This document shows, in pieces, positions 54,009 through 64,000 of a stretch of 64,000 nt of DNA; the stretch's first letter is position 1; every line of letters starts with the position of its first letter. The position numbers and the translations under genes were made by a program. Below the pieces are notes generated by a model. That model searched no databases. It was not told the DNA's origin and worked only from the letters and a program-made list of their open reading frames with translations. The stretch is from NCBI GenBank assembly GCA_015680685.1, contig MNCI01029224.1:172154-236153 (forward strand). The letters run 5' to 3'. This DNA is from Gnetum montanum. Its lineage: Eukaryota; Streptophyta; Gnetopsida; Gnetales; Gnetaceae.

Positions 54009-54026
54009 TGGCACCGTTGCCAAGGA
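54009..54026 (+). promoter_or_regulatory. Primer-binding site, tRNA-Asp type
   Basis: TGGCACCGTTGCCAAGGA starts one base after the LTR and differs from the common Athila/Tat form TGGCGCCGTTGCCGGGGA by three G-to-A changes. Confidence 0.85.
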
Positions 54027-54249
54027 CTTAGTTGTTTGTGCGCTAAGTATAACTTAGAAAATCATTCACATCATTGGAATGAACCCTTAGGGTTGGTTAA
54101 GGACAAGATAATAGTACATTGCACACTGAACAAGAGAAGATGTCTTATTCTTCACATAAAAGCACTTAATCACCTAGGACTAACACAAGAAGCAATCAAC
54201 GGCATGATACACATGACATTGATCCTCCAATCCCTCAATAGTTTCTTGT

Positions 54250-56075
54250 GGTATATATTCATCTCGATGAATATGTACCCAGCTTCGCCTTTATTCTTCA
54301 TTAAGATGAACAACTACATTGGCGTGACTTGGAAGGTAACATAGTGTTACCTCCTAACCATTTAATCCCAAGAATGCTTCTTCATGCTCTTACACAAATA
54401 GGCATGCAACAATTACATGCATAATACATTGCACAGGACTATGATTTAAGAGACTATCATCCCATAGAGGTGCAACGTCAAAGGGATTTGCAACAGGAGA
54501 GACACCATAAGTCTTTGAAGGGAAAATGGTCCAAGGATGCCCCCCACGTTTTAAGAGAAATTGAGGATGATGAACCTTCCTCAGGTAGTTTCCCACATAA
54601 TGATGTTCCTCCCTTTGACTTTGGTCAAGGGGTTGTGTATTAGAACCTTCATTCTACTATTCATAACCTAGGTGCTGATACCAATGGACATAAAGTGTTC
54701 GAAAAAGGAACAAGGGCACATGACAAAGGTGGACATTTTGATTGCAATCACAATCGAGGTAGAGACCACTAAAGAGAAGGTAGTAGACATTGTCATTATG
54801 GCGGTTCTCCTTCTTGTTCACCTTCATCATCTCCTTCATCCTCTCCTTCAGTGTTTAGACATAACTATAGGGAAAAAGATCATGAGGATAAGGGTAAGAA
54901 AAGTGGAAGTCATAGACAAAAGAACCAAGATAGAGGATGAGGGAACTCTAGGGAATCACAACATAGAAGAAGGGAGAGTAGGGAACAACATAGGTATCAT
55001 AGATGCCTCAAATGAGACGATCATGATGAACCCCTACTCGCTACTCAAAGCATGCTAGACATAACTAAGGCCGTGAGAGTTCCAACAAGGCACCAAAGAG
55101 ATAGTAGGATCAAGAGGTTAGATATGAATAACATCCCATGATTTGAAGGGGGATATAACGTTGATCCTCAAAATCACTTACAAGCATTTCATGATGCATG
55201 TGCCTTGTAAAACATAGAGAACGAGTGGCAAAAACTTAAGTTGTTCCCACAAATACTAATAAAAGAAGTTGAAAGCTAGTACCGGTCCTTAGAACTAGAA
55301 TCCATTCATAGGTGGAGTACTATGTTAGAATTGTTCAACAATAAGTACCAAATGTACTTCCAGGTGTCTAACCTATGAAAGAAAATCCAAGGATGGAAAC
55401 AAGGAAGTCATGAACCCTTGGATGCTACCATGGGTCACTATTATGCACTATTACATTATTGTCCTAGCCATAGTTATTCGTAGCAGGATCAACTATGCCA
55501 TCTTGTAGATGGGCATAGGCATGAAACGGGAAGAACCCTTGCGACTTATGCCCAAGGAAGGTTATCTAAGCTTAGGTCCCATCAAATTCATAGATTACTG
55601 GAGCAATTTGCTAAAGAAGAAGGTTAGCTACGAAAGAGAGAGAGTGTAGAAGAATATAATCAAGATCCTTCTCTCTGGAAGAAGGGAGTAAGATTTTTTG
55701 AGGATGAGGAAGAGTCACCACTCGAAGAGATGGTGAATAGGAAAACCTTGCCTATCCAAAAGTTAACATTAGAAGTATTGAAAAAGGTAGACCAAATGTG
55801 GGACTCCTTGGATAGTAGGTTTCAAATTATTCTCAAAGTAGTAGAGGAGTCTAGAGAGTGAGGTAGTGATCATGACAAAAGGAAAAAGAAAGAAGAAAAA
55901 AATGCACGTAACAAGGGTAAGGGTAAAGTTGCTATTATTGAAAAGGTCGTGGACTCAGATATTGATGATGATAGTGGATGCGAGATATGTCAATATGATC
56001 ATCCTAAGGGATGTTGCCCTATGATCTCAAATCTACAGGAGTCTAGGGTGTATGCACTTAATCCGTGATTAAACA
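54250..56075 (+). pseudogene. gag of Athila-like element
   Basis: Blocks in order: HLDEYVPSFAFILH (about 54258), DYDLRDYHPIEVQRQRDLQQ (about 54440), a Ser/His/Arg-rich linker (about 54760-55000), PRFEGGYN-type block FEGGYNVDPQNHLQAFHDAC (55140-55200), LELFNNKYQMYFQVSNL (about 55330), GHYYALLHYCPSHSY (about 55435), and YDHPKGCCPMISNLQESRVY (about 55994-56053). The last cysteine-containing block corresponds to that in the truncated relative (8071). Gag would form the particle that carries element RNA. Stops occur near 55140, 55207 and 55280, among other places. Confidence 0.75.
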
Positions 56076-57170
56076 AATGGCAAACATCCTGATGATTACC
56101 TTATCCTCAAGGTAACCCAACCTTTAACATATTATCCAAGCGGAACTCCACCACAACCGATTGAGCAACATCAATAGTGGTAGCACCCACGATCATGGGG
56201 AATGCCACCACCAAGGCAACGATATCCTTACCAGCAACCTGATCCATATGGATATTATGTTCAACATCCAATATCTCCACGTGACTTTGTTGGTCACGTT
56301 ACTCCTCAACATTACTACTAAGCTCACGAGTACTATAGGACTCCCTCTCCTAGGGGTGATATTCTACAAGTGTACCATCCTTAAAATCTGGCCGCATCTC
56401 TCCCACCAATAGCTCCATTACCACCTGTTCCAACAATGCAAGGTGAACTCCCTACTTAGCCACAAAAATGCAATTCTGCAAGGGCTGTTAATCCTCAACC
56501 TACTGTTGGTTTTGACAGCTGTATGAAGAAAAGACCTTTCTTTAGAACCAATAGTCCAACCAAGCCTTTGCAACCACAAGCGGCTGAGTCTTTGGATGTC
56601 TCTATATCAAATAAATCTTCAGAGCCCCCTTGGAGCCTAACATTGCATTCAATGCATATAGTCATGTTAACACATGTTGTTATCGATTGGATCAAAGCTG
56701 GCCACCTTCCTAGGAAGTTCTCTGATCTTGGGAGTCCCCTGATATATCTACAAATTACTGGAAATGAGCCATGCAAAGCTCTTTTGGATTTAGGTTCTAG
56801 TGTCAACCTAATATCCCAAGAAATGTACAAGGCCTAGAACTTACCCCCATTAAAAAAGAGCAACATCTATTTAGAGTTGGCTGACCAGTCCATCACTATT
56901 CCCTTGGGATTAGTGGAGGACATTGTTACTACTATTTGTGGATGGTCGTATTCAGCTGACTTCCTAATGATTCAAGTAAACAAAAGTAAGGGGGATTTCC
57001 CAATCATAGTGGGAAGGTCATGGCTAAGTATTATCGATTCATGCCTAGGAATCCAAAATCTTTTTCAAGAAATATTTAAGGAAAATACTTTGGAAAAGAT
57101 CAAGAAGAAGAAAGTTCCATGCATCGCATACAGTGACACAGGGTGTAATTGCATGTAGAGATCATGGGTT
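56076..57170 (+). pseudogene. Protease region of Athila-like element
   Basis: The frame 56523-56837 contains CKALLDLGSSVNLISQEMYK, the retropepsin-type active site (normally D-S/T-G; here D-L-G), then a stop. The frame 56877-57158 gives TIPLGLVEDIVTTICGWSYS, ADFLMIQ and DFPIIVGRSWLSIIDSCLGI, the flap and second half of the domain. The upstream section is an untranslated or poorly conserved linker rich in Pro/His. Retropepsin processes the polyprotein. A shared stop after MYKA in this copy and at 8977 is notable. Confidence 0.75.
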
Positions 57171-57689
57171 GTGCAAAGTTTAACATTGCCTACATGCAAT
57201 TAGTGTGCATAAGTGATCAATATACAAAAGTGCCTATATGTAGAAGCCACACAATAAGAAGACACCTAGTGGCTGATAGCTGATCAAGAAAGCAACTCAC
57301 TTATATGCATGGAACCAACTGAGGGTTTGACTTGCACTTACATAGATAACATAGATGCATTAGAGCAAGTCCATTGCCAACTTCCAAGTCCTAACCTTGA
57401 AAACATCAACTAGGGGAAGTTGGAAAGTCCTAAGAAATTTAAACAAGAGCCCCTAGAGCTAAAACCATTGCCCACTGATATGAAGTACATGTTCCTTAAG
57501 AATGGAAAACTAGTAATCATCAACGCAAAACTTGCTTCGCAACAAAAAGAGAGTTTGCTAAAGGTAAGAAAGAAGTGGTCAAAAACCTTCACCTGGTCAT
57601 ATCCAAAATTAACTAGAATAGATCCTAGGATATTCCAGCATAGGATTTACACTGACTCTTCCATTAAGCCTCAAAAACAACCACAGAGG

Positions 57690-58440
57690 TGATTGAACCC
57701 AAAGTTGAAGCAAGTAGTAAAAGAAGAAATCAAATAGCTTCTAAAGGCTAGGTTCATATACCCCATTGCAGATAGTGAATAGGTTAGTCCCTTCGTAATC
57801 ATGCCTAAAAAGGGAGGCAAATGGAGGATGTGCATAGATTTTAGGCTACTAAACATGGCAACATTCAAGGATCACTTTCCGTTGCCATTTGTTGACCAAG
57901 TCTTAGACACAATTGTAGGGCATGGCTATTATAGTTTTTTGGATGGATATAGTAAATACAACCAAATACAAATAGTCCTAGAAGACCAAGCCAAAACTAC
58001 GTTCACCAATCCTTGGGGAATGTTTGCATACAAACAAATGCTGTTTTGCTTGTGCAATACCCCTGCAATGTTTCAATGCTTAGTTCTAAGCATATTCCAT
58101 CAGTAGATAGGAAATGGTGTGGAAGTCTTTATGGATGAGTTCTCCACTTATAGAGAAAACTTTGATCAAGCCTTGGACTGAAAATTTGAGGCTCAACTGG
58201 AAAAAGATCCATTTGATGGTCCAAGAAGGTGTAGTACTTGGGCATAAAATCTCACGTACAAGGATAGAAGTAGATCCTGAGAAAATCAAAGTCATCCAAG
58301 GAATTACCCATCAACTGGAAACTATCAAAGACATTTGGTCATTCCTTGGACACATTGGCTACTATAGGGGATTCATAGAGAACTTTTCAAAGATAGCCAA
58401 ATCATTGGTAGAGCTAATAAAAAAGGACGTACCCTTCTAG
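57690..58440 (+). pseudogene. Reverse transcriptase of Athila-like element
   Basis: Motifs in order: FVIMPKKGGKWRMCIDFRLL (57793-57850), HFPLPFVDQVLDTIVGHGYY (about 57873), SFLDGYSKYNQIQIV (about 57936), AYKQMLFCLCNTPAMFQCLV (about 58027), FMDEFSTYRENFDQAL (about 58125; usually F-M-D-D-F, so the second catalytic Asp is Glu), VQEGVVLGHKISRTRIEVD (58218-58275) and DIWSFLGHIGYYRGFIENFS (58333-58390). Two frame changes split the domain. It would make element DNA from RNA; the loss of the catalytic Asp and the frameshifts leave it inactive. Confidence 0.88.
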
Positions 58441-58900
58441 TGGACTAGGGAATGCGAACTAACTTTCCAAACTCTGAAACAGAAGCTAGTTGAAACACCC
58501 ATTCTACAAGCTCTTGACTGGTCCAAACCATTCCATGTCATGACTGATGTGTCCAACTATGCCTTACGAGCTATACTTACACAGTTAGATGACTAGAAAC
58601 ATCCTTATTACATTCATTGTGCAAGTAAAAGCATCATTGGTGCACAACTTAACTACACTTCTACAAAAAAGGAATTAATGGCTGTAGTGTTTGCAATAGA
58701 AAAGTTTAGACACTGTATTAGGATACAAAGTATTCATACACACAAATCATAGTGAAATTCGGTTCCTCATGAATAAGCCAATGGTAAGCCCCCATATTAT
58801 ACGATGGCTTATAATCCTATAAGAGTTCGATTTAATGATGATCGATCGCAAAGGCACTAAGAATGTAGTTGTCAATCATTTATCTCAGTTGCACTGGGAC
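58441..58900 (+). pseudogene. RNase H of Athila-like element
   Basis: It follows the RT without a gap: LTFQTLKQKLVETPILQALD (58459 on), FHVMTDVSNYALRAILTQLD (58532 on; first catalytic Asp present), YIHCASKSIIGAQLNYTSTK (about 58610), KELMAVVFAIEKFRHC (about 58670), HTNHSEIRFLMNKPM (about 58740-58785) after a frameshift, and the end IDRKGTKNVVVNHLSQL. The active-site E of 'KELLAVV' is present. The stop at 58438 and a frameshift near 58713 inactivate it. Confidence 0.8.
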
Positions 58901-58959
58901 AACAAAGAGGATGAGTGTCCAATTTCCAATCATTTCCCTGATGAATTCCTCTTTGCTAG

Positions 58960-60090
58960 TGTAGTGAATAACCAATCGCCCATGGAGACAACTTGGTACA
59001 ATAGCATTCTTACCTATCTCCTTACCCAACAAACACCACAAGAGCTAGACCTTAGGAAGAAACAACAATTTCTTCACAGAGCCAAGTACTTTATGAAGAT
59101 CAATGGACAACTTTGCAAAGTATGTCTCGATGGATTCGTTCGATGGTGTGTTCCCAACAATGGATTCAACCATTAGAATCCTTCAATATTTGGGGAATTG
59201 ATTTTATGGGGCCCATTATACCAATGTACAATGGAAAAGCTTACATCATAGTTGTTGTAGACTACTTAACAAAATGGGCTCAAGTGGCTGCCATTAAATA
59301 TTTCACATCATCTACAGCTGCACAATTTGTTTAACAATAAGTTGTCAATAGGTTTGGTGTGCCACATGCACTTATTTCAAACAATGGTACACACTTTACA
59401 AGTGCAACTTTTTGGAAGTTAATGCAATGCTTAGGGGTTGAGCATAAATTGACTACACCATACCACCTCCCAAGCGAACAGTCAAGTCGAGGTCACCAAT
59501 ATGGAGATTACTAGGATACTGACTAGAACCATTAGCAAGTATAGGTAAGACTGGAGCACCAAACTAAATGATGCTCTTTGGGCATACTGCTCCACATGGA
59601 AACTCCCTATAGGCTACTCTCTCTATGAGTTAGTGTACAGAAAACTTCCAATGCTCCCTATCTAAACTGAGCTCCATACACTAGCTGTGGCATGTGACCT
59701 CAACCTTGACCTTGATCTAGCACAAAAACAAAGGTTGATGACTCTTAACTTGCTAGATGAGAATCGACTAGCTACCCTATCATTTAATGAATTGCATAAG
59801 GAATTTAATAAACAATGTCATGACCTAAAAATTAGGAAATTTAAGTATCAACCAGGAGATAAGGTTCTCTACTGGAACCCAACATAAGTGTCACAATGTA
59901 CCAAATTTCAAACATTGTGGGAAGGACCTTACATTATTTATGCAATTTTTCCTTCATGTTCCATGACCATATATAAACTTGAGAGCCTAGATAAGAGACT
60001 GTTAGTCAACATGCAACAAACAAAACCTTTCCATGAGTTTAGGACAGCCAGAATGCATGCTACCTCTATAGGGGGGCATCCTTGATCATT
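58960..60090 (+). pseudogene. Integrase of Athila-like element
   Basis: The His/Cys zinc region is reduced (LCKVCLDGFVRWCVP near 59110-59155; the histidines are not evident). The core begins WGIDFMGPIIPMYNGKAYII (59190 on, first catalytic Asp present), continues VVDYLTKWAQV and ISNNGTHFTSATFWKLMQCL (59367 on; the second catalytic Asp position reads Asn), and after a frameshift carries the final Glu in SQVEVTN (about 59480). The C-terminal part (59687-60085) reads QPGDKVLYWNPT and FQTLWEGPYIIYAIFPSCSM. Integrase inserts element DNA. Not functional because the second Asp is lost and the frame is broken. Confidence 0.85.
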
Positions 60091-62046
60091 ATTTTGGATC
60101 TCCTGCTTCCAACTCAGTCATGGGAGAGATGGCCATCTCTGCTAACCATTAAAGGCCCTCAATTCTTTCTAAATTTTTGTTTTACATGTTTTTGTTTTTC
60201 AAATTTCTTTAATCTTTATTGTTTTTTTTACACCATAGTTCATATTTTTACCATTTCTTTATGTGATTACTTTATTTTGTTCATTACCCAATAAGTGTTC
60301 ATGATGGTGGCATGAATAATACCATATTGATTGCTAATGTTTGAATTTTACCTTTGAAATATGATGTTGATATTAAGGTATGGTTCTTTTGATTAAATAG
60401 GCAATGAGTCCACATTGTTCATGCATCCATAAAATCCTATGGTCTCCCTTGGCTTGGAACTATATAATCCCTTTTTCTAATAAAATTATTAACAAATTGG
60501 TGGCAGGGTATTTCACAAACTAAGAAAGTACTCAAAGGATGAATAGGGTCTGACTTCAAGGGGATTCGATGCATTTGTGCTAGCTATTCTCTTGAGTGCT
60601 TGGATGCTTTTTCTTTTGGTCCACCACTCTACCGTTCATCAAATATTTGGAAGTTGAGTACATAAAAATAATCCTTTGCATGGTGTGGTTCTCACGTAAG
60701 AAAAAAAAAAGAGAAAAGGAGTGAAAGAAAAAAGAAAAAGTGAGAATTCAAAGCACACCCCTTAGACATTATAAAGAAATATGGGCTACAAGCATTGGTT
60801 ATGGAATTGGAAAGACATGTTACCCATGCCTGAAGGTTCCCTCTAACTAAGGCCCTTTCTTGCTTCCTACTTCTCCATCTCACTCTCCTTGGAATGGTGG
60901 TGACTCTTTGTGGAAGCATTCTTGTTGCTTCAAGAGGATAGGTTGGTCAAATGTGTTGATGCAAGGTCACTAAATGTGGTTTGTTGAGCTTGGATTTGGA
61001 ATGAGTTCTACTTGGTCACATTAACCATAAAACTCACACAAGGGACTTTACACAACCTTGTTCTTGGGTTTCCATTCCATTCTCTCCTCTCCATATTTCT
61101 TTTCCATTTTTCATCTCATTACCAATTTTATCATTAGTTTGTATCTTGGTTGATGCATTTTTTTCCTTGGTAGTTTCTTGTGGGTAAGTTTTTAACTCTT
61201 GCTTCCAAATAACATTCCTAGAGCCTATAGAATCTTTGGTTTGTGAGTTTGTCAGGGCATCAAGTGCATGAGCGTACTTTTGGAAGGACCCACTAGCATT
61301 CCTTTTTGGTGCATTTGTTAACTTCTTTTCCTTAAACATTTCTTGCAGTCAAAATTTTTTTGTTTCATCCCCATCTATGAGATCCATTTTATTGGTGTTG
61401 CCATTGTTCATTTTTTTTCATCTTTCTTATTCCTTATCTTTTTCCATTATATCTCTATCGGAGGTTTGCTCTTAGTCATGGGGGCCATGGAATAATTTTT
61501 TCAATTTTTCCTAACCCCTACACCTTAGGTAGTCACCAGTGTTAAATCTCTAGAATCAATATATGCCATAACCACATCTTAGCCAATGCACTTTACATCG
61601 AGGCAAGGTATCAATTGCATTGTGATTTATCTACCCTTGCTCATTTGTGATTATGTTGTGGGTGTAGATGAAGATCATACAACAATGGATTGGTCCTGGA
61701 GGAAACACTCAAGATGGACCAGAACTAGAGTGTTTACAAAAGGAGCAAGATTGGTGGCATGGCTATGGATAAACAATGGAAGGTGCAATCTTGGCATCGG
61801 CAGCAACACACCTTATTCTTTTTCTCTCTCCTTCTCTTCTAGCTATAGAATAAAGGTTGGATGTCATTTATGTATAGTGTTTACCTCAGTGGTCATGAAC
61901 ACTAATGCTATCATGTATTGTATTGTTGATCCATTCACTGGGCATGTTGAGTTTGTCACCCCATTCCACCATCAATGGTCATTCAGTCAATAATCCCATA
62001 CCTTCCCAATATTTTGTAAGGAAATCGAGGACAAGTTTTCATTCAG
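60091..62046. other. 3' untranslated region, no envelope-like gene
   Basis: I find no recognisable coding region. Contents include purine-rich tracts (60697-60742), AT-rich stretches, and an open frame of 135 codons at 61586-61993 without family signature. Some Athila elements carry an envelope-like ORF here; transmembrane or cleavage features are not evident. Confidence 0.6.
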
Positions 62047-62057
62047 TCATGGGGGTA
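62047..62057 (+). promoter_or_regulatory. Polypurine tract
   Basis: GTCATGGGGGTA immediately precedes the 3' LTR; the preceding bases GAGGACAAGTTTTCATTCAG match the usual pattern before the tract in Athila-type elements. Confidence 0.7.
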
Positions 62058-62873
62058 TGATGAACCATGATATCAGGACCACGATATCGTGTCCACGATA
62101 TTGAGTCCGCGATGTCGGATACTCGATATTGGGGCGTATCTCCTGGCTTATAAATAAGAGATGATGCCCTTGGTTTTCACATTAGATAGTTAGTCCCTTA
62201 GCCAAAATCTTGCCATTTTTGACCTCCAAAGTTAGAATCATTTCTGTGTGCCCATAGTAGGAGTCATAGAGTAAATGGATCTTTATTCAAGCATTATGTA
62301 CTTGAGCACACTTTGTGTACAGAAATAAAGACAAACTTTATGATAAACCTTGCAGCATTCAAAGTAGATTAATTAGCATTAATTATTATTTAATTATTTC
62401 CTAGTTGATTAATGATTTCTCTCACCCTATAACTCTCTTAGTTAAATACACTCAGTACAACTGCTTCAATCATGCATGTAGTGCTTAGTAACCCAGTGAC
62501 GATTAGCATTTGGTAATCCCAGTAGTGTTGCACTGGTTCAAGATGTGTATGACAAGTGGGAATAGATACTGGTGTTAGGAGTAATTAGAACTTAGTTAAT
62601 GAGTAGTTAATTTAGATTAGTTACTTAGTTATCTCTCTCCCCCTCCTTACTAGCGCAAGATATAAAACACATAGAAGCTATAAAAATCATATGCCTTGAG
62701 CTTACTTAACCATACAACTGTGACATAAAAGTAAGTTTGGGGAGACAATGATTAACCAACCCATTATTGTTCCACAAAGGTGCATAGGCGCTTAGTCTTT
62801 GGAATTTGACTAGATCGTGCGTGAAACACTCGTATTCATATGGTTGAGCATAGGGGTACCTCGCCACTCATCA
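62058..62873 (+). repeat. 3' LTR, Athila-like element
   Basis: TGATGAACCA...CACTCATCA. It matches 53172-54007 with scattered changes; U3 is about 20 bp shorter in the CGATATC box region. TATA at 62149-62156. Confidence 0.92.
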
Positions 62874-62878
62874 CTTGG
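62874..62878. repeat. Target duplication CTTGG (right)
   Basis: An exact copy of 53167-53171. Confidence 0.9.
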
Positions 62879-63069
62879 CCTTCCTTTTATCCCATTTATT
62901 TCACCTACCTCTTATAATCTTTAGTGACCCTATTTAACCATTGATGTGATGTGTTTTGGCTTATCATTTACTAAGGTATTTTGGCATTATTTTCCCATTT
63001 TATCACATAGGTGCCACTTAGTGTGATCATGGTTGATATGCACAATTGTAGTATGGATACCTAGGAGCA
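62879..63069. other. Spacer continuing from before the insertion
   Basis: Noncoding sequence with the same CATTT/TTGGC-rich word use as 52561-53166, consistent with one target interrupted by the Athila-like element. Confidence 0.5.
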
Positions 63070-64000
63070 AATTAGTTTTCCTTTGAGTCTAAATAGATCC
63101 CAAGGTGATTTTGAATGATTTATTGACCTTAATTACCTAGATTTTGAGCTTGAGAGTCTTGTCAACCATATAGCCTTGATAGAGAAACCTCTTGAATGGC
63201 CTAAAAACCTAGTCAAGTCCCTTTAGCTTGAGATTTGTGATATTACTAAAGACTCTCTACTTGAGATTCCTATCATGACACATAGTGATGAGGAGAAAAC
63301 ACTAAAACTAAGTTTCTCACTAGAATCTCAATAGGCTCAAGACATCACCAAGGTTTTCCAAAACAACATTAAGGTCTTTACCTACTCACATGAAGATATC
63401 CCAGGTCTTAATGCATGCTTAGTATAACATAACATCATGCTTGATCCTAATATCAAACTAGTTAAGCAAAAAGTTTGCAAGATTAGACCATATTTGGCCT
63501 TGGTATTTTGTGATGAAATCATGAAGATATATCAAATTGGTTTCATTCGAGCTATTGATTAGGTAAATTGGATTTCTAACATAGTGGTAGTCCTTAAGAA
63601 AAATGGGAGTATATGCATTTGCATTGATTTATGAGACCTAAATATGACAATAATCAAATATGATTTCTTGTTGCATAGTATTGACTAGTCAATTTATACT
63701 ACAACTAGAAATGCCTTATTATCCTTCATGGATGGATTCTTGGGATTCAACTAAGTTAAGATTAACCTAGAGCATCAAATATGTACGACCTTCATGACCC
63801 CTTGGAGAACCATTTGCTACACCATGATGCCCTTTGGTCTAAAAAACATAGGAACAAGCTATCAATGAGTCATGATATATACTTTTAGTGATTACATGCT
63901 AGGATTGCTCAATGACTATGTAGATGATATAACTATTAAGTCCAAAATGACCAATGACCATGCACATGACCTTGAAATTGTGTTGAAATGATGTCTTAAG
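63070..64000 (+). pseudogene. Ty3/gypsy reverse transcriptase, partial, runs off the window
   Basis: The plus strand reads EEKTLKLSFSLES (about 63292), NNIKVFTYSHEDIPGLNACL (63364 on), LVKQKVCKIRPYLALVF (about 63460), IGFIRAIDXVNWISNIVVVL and KKNGSICICIDL (63536-63630), LLSFMDGFLGFN (about 63715), CTTFMTPWRTICYTMMPFGL (63786-63845) and DYVDDITIKSKMTNDHAHDL (63918-63977). The catalytic YVDD is intact. The residues preceding RT ('VFTYSHEDIPGL' for 'VFAWSyeDMPGl') are typical of Tat-type Ty3 elements. Stops after LVXH, RAID, DL and SID, and others, show decay. Its right part lies outside the window. Because it is on the same strand as the gag-protease relic at 25802-28470, it could be the remainder of that element. 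Confidence 0.85.

Larger units (their letters stand above)
53172..62873 (+). mobile_element. Structurally complete Athila-like Ty3/gypsy retrotransposon
   Basis: The element is 9.7 kb with LTRs of 836 and 816 bp starting TGATGA and ending TCATCA, an exact 5-bp target duplication, a tRNA-Asp-type primer site, and gag, protease, RT, RNase H and integrase in Ty3/gypsy order, then a 2-kb untranslated 3' region and a polypurine tract. RT motifs (SFLDGYSKYNQ, LCNTPAMFQ) and the primer site point to the Athila lineage. No envelope-like gene was recognised between integrase and the 3' LTR. Many stops and frameshifts inactivate it. In the stretches compared by eye the two LTRs agree at about nine bases in ten, so the insertion is old but younger-looking than the truncated relative at 5133. 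Confidence 0.92.

Noticed and set aside
60692-60919. Minus-strand open frame ending in Phe/Leu-rich sequence
   Set aside because: It arises from the purine-rich low-complexity tract at 60697-60742.
61586-61993. Envelope-like ORF of the Athila-like element (135 codons)
   Set aside because: No signal peptide, transmembrane segment or family motif is evident, and nothing comparable can be tested in the truncated relative.
1-64000. tRNA, rRNA or organellar DNA
   Set aside because: No cloverleaf with the conserved GGTTCRANYC-type loop, no rRNA core sequences and no chloroplast or mitochondrial gene order were recognised by reading; a tRNAscan or rRNA profile search would settle this.

Overview
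The window is a stretch of repeat-filled nuclear DNA from a seed plant with a large genome. I found no intact host gene, bacterial operon, tRNA, rRNA or CRISPR array. Evidence for a plant: LTR retrotransposons of the Ty3/gypsy class, including an Athila-like element with a tRNA-Asp-type primer site; intron-like GT...AG boundaries; and broken copies of plant gene families (bifunctional RibBA, a SABATH methyltransferase, a PRISE/progesterone 5-beta-reductase-like enzyme, an LRR protein). Old, stop-riddled elements, many nested insertions and low GC suggest a very large genome such as a gymnosperm, but the species cannot be named from sequence alone.

Layout. 1-1440: nothing recognised. 1441-3240: tandem array with a ~225-bp period. 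4316-4905 (-): ULP1-like (C48) protease relic. 5133-10780 (+): left part of a decayed Athila-like element (LTR, primer site, gag, protease, RT, RNase H), ending at an intronless ribBA pseudogene (10778-11596), followed by a SABATH pseudogene (12000-12470, -). 13372-25766: two directly repeated minus-strand copies of a 'leader + gag' segment without RT; the left copy is interrupted after about 15 gag codons by a solo LTR (16774-18554) with a perfect 5-bp target duplication (CAAGG). 25802-28470 (+): gag-protease relic, then a ~34-bp tandem array (28751-28945).

29500-50505 (-): a degenerate multi-exon coding relic, resembling the antisense accessory ORF of Tat-type elements. It is split by a non-autonomous LTR element (31360-47108) whose ~3-kb LTRs both carry fragments of three unrelated cellular genes (PRISE-like reductase, carbamoyl-phosphate synthase large subunit, leucine-rich repeats). 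Its 5' LTR is in turn split by another Ty3 element with ~2-kb LTRs (31986-40847) and a large pol deletion. I regard the gene-bearing LTR as the most unusual object in the window.

50960-52560: imperfect ~190-bp tandem array. 53172-62873 (+): structurally complete Athila-like element (two LTRs, target duplication CTTGG, primer site, gag, protease, RT, RNase H, integrase, polypurine tract), inactivated by stops and frameshifts. 63070-64000 (+): start of another Ty3 RT that runs off the window.

The only functional relationships are those of transposable elements: enzymatic domains in retroelement order, LTR promoters, and cellular fragments carried by them. Percent identities are eye estimates; no alignment was computed.
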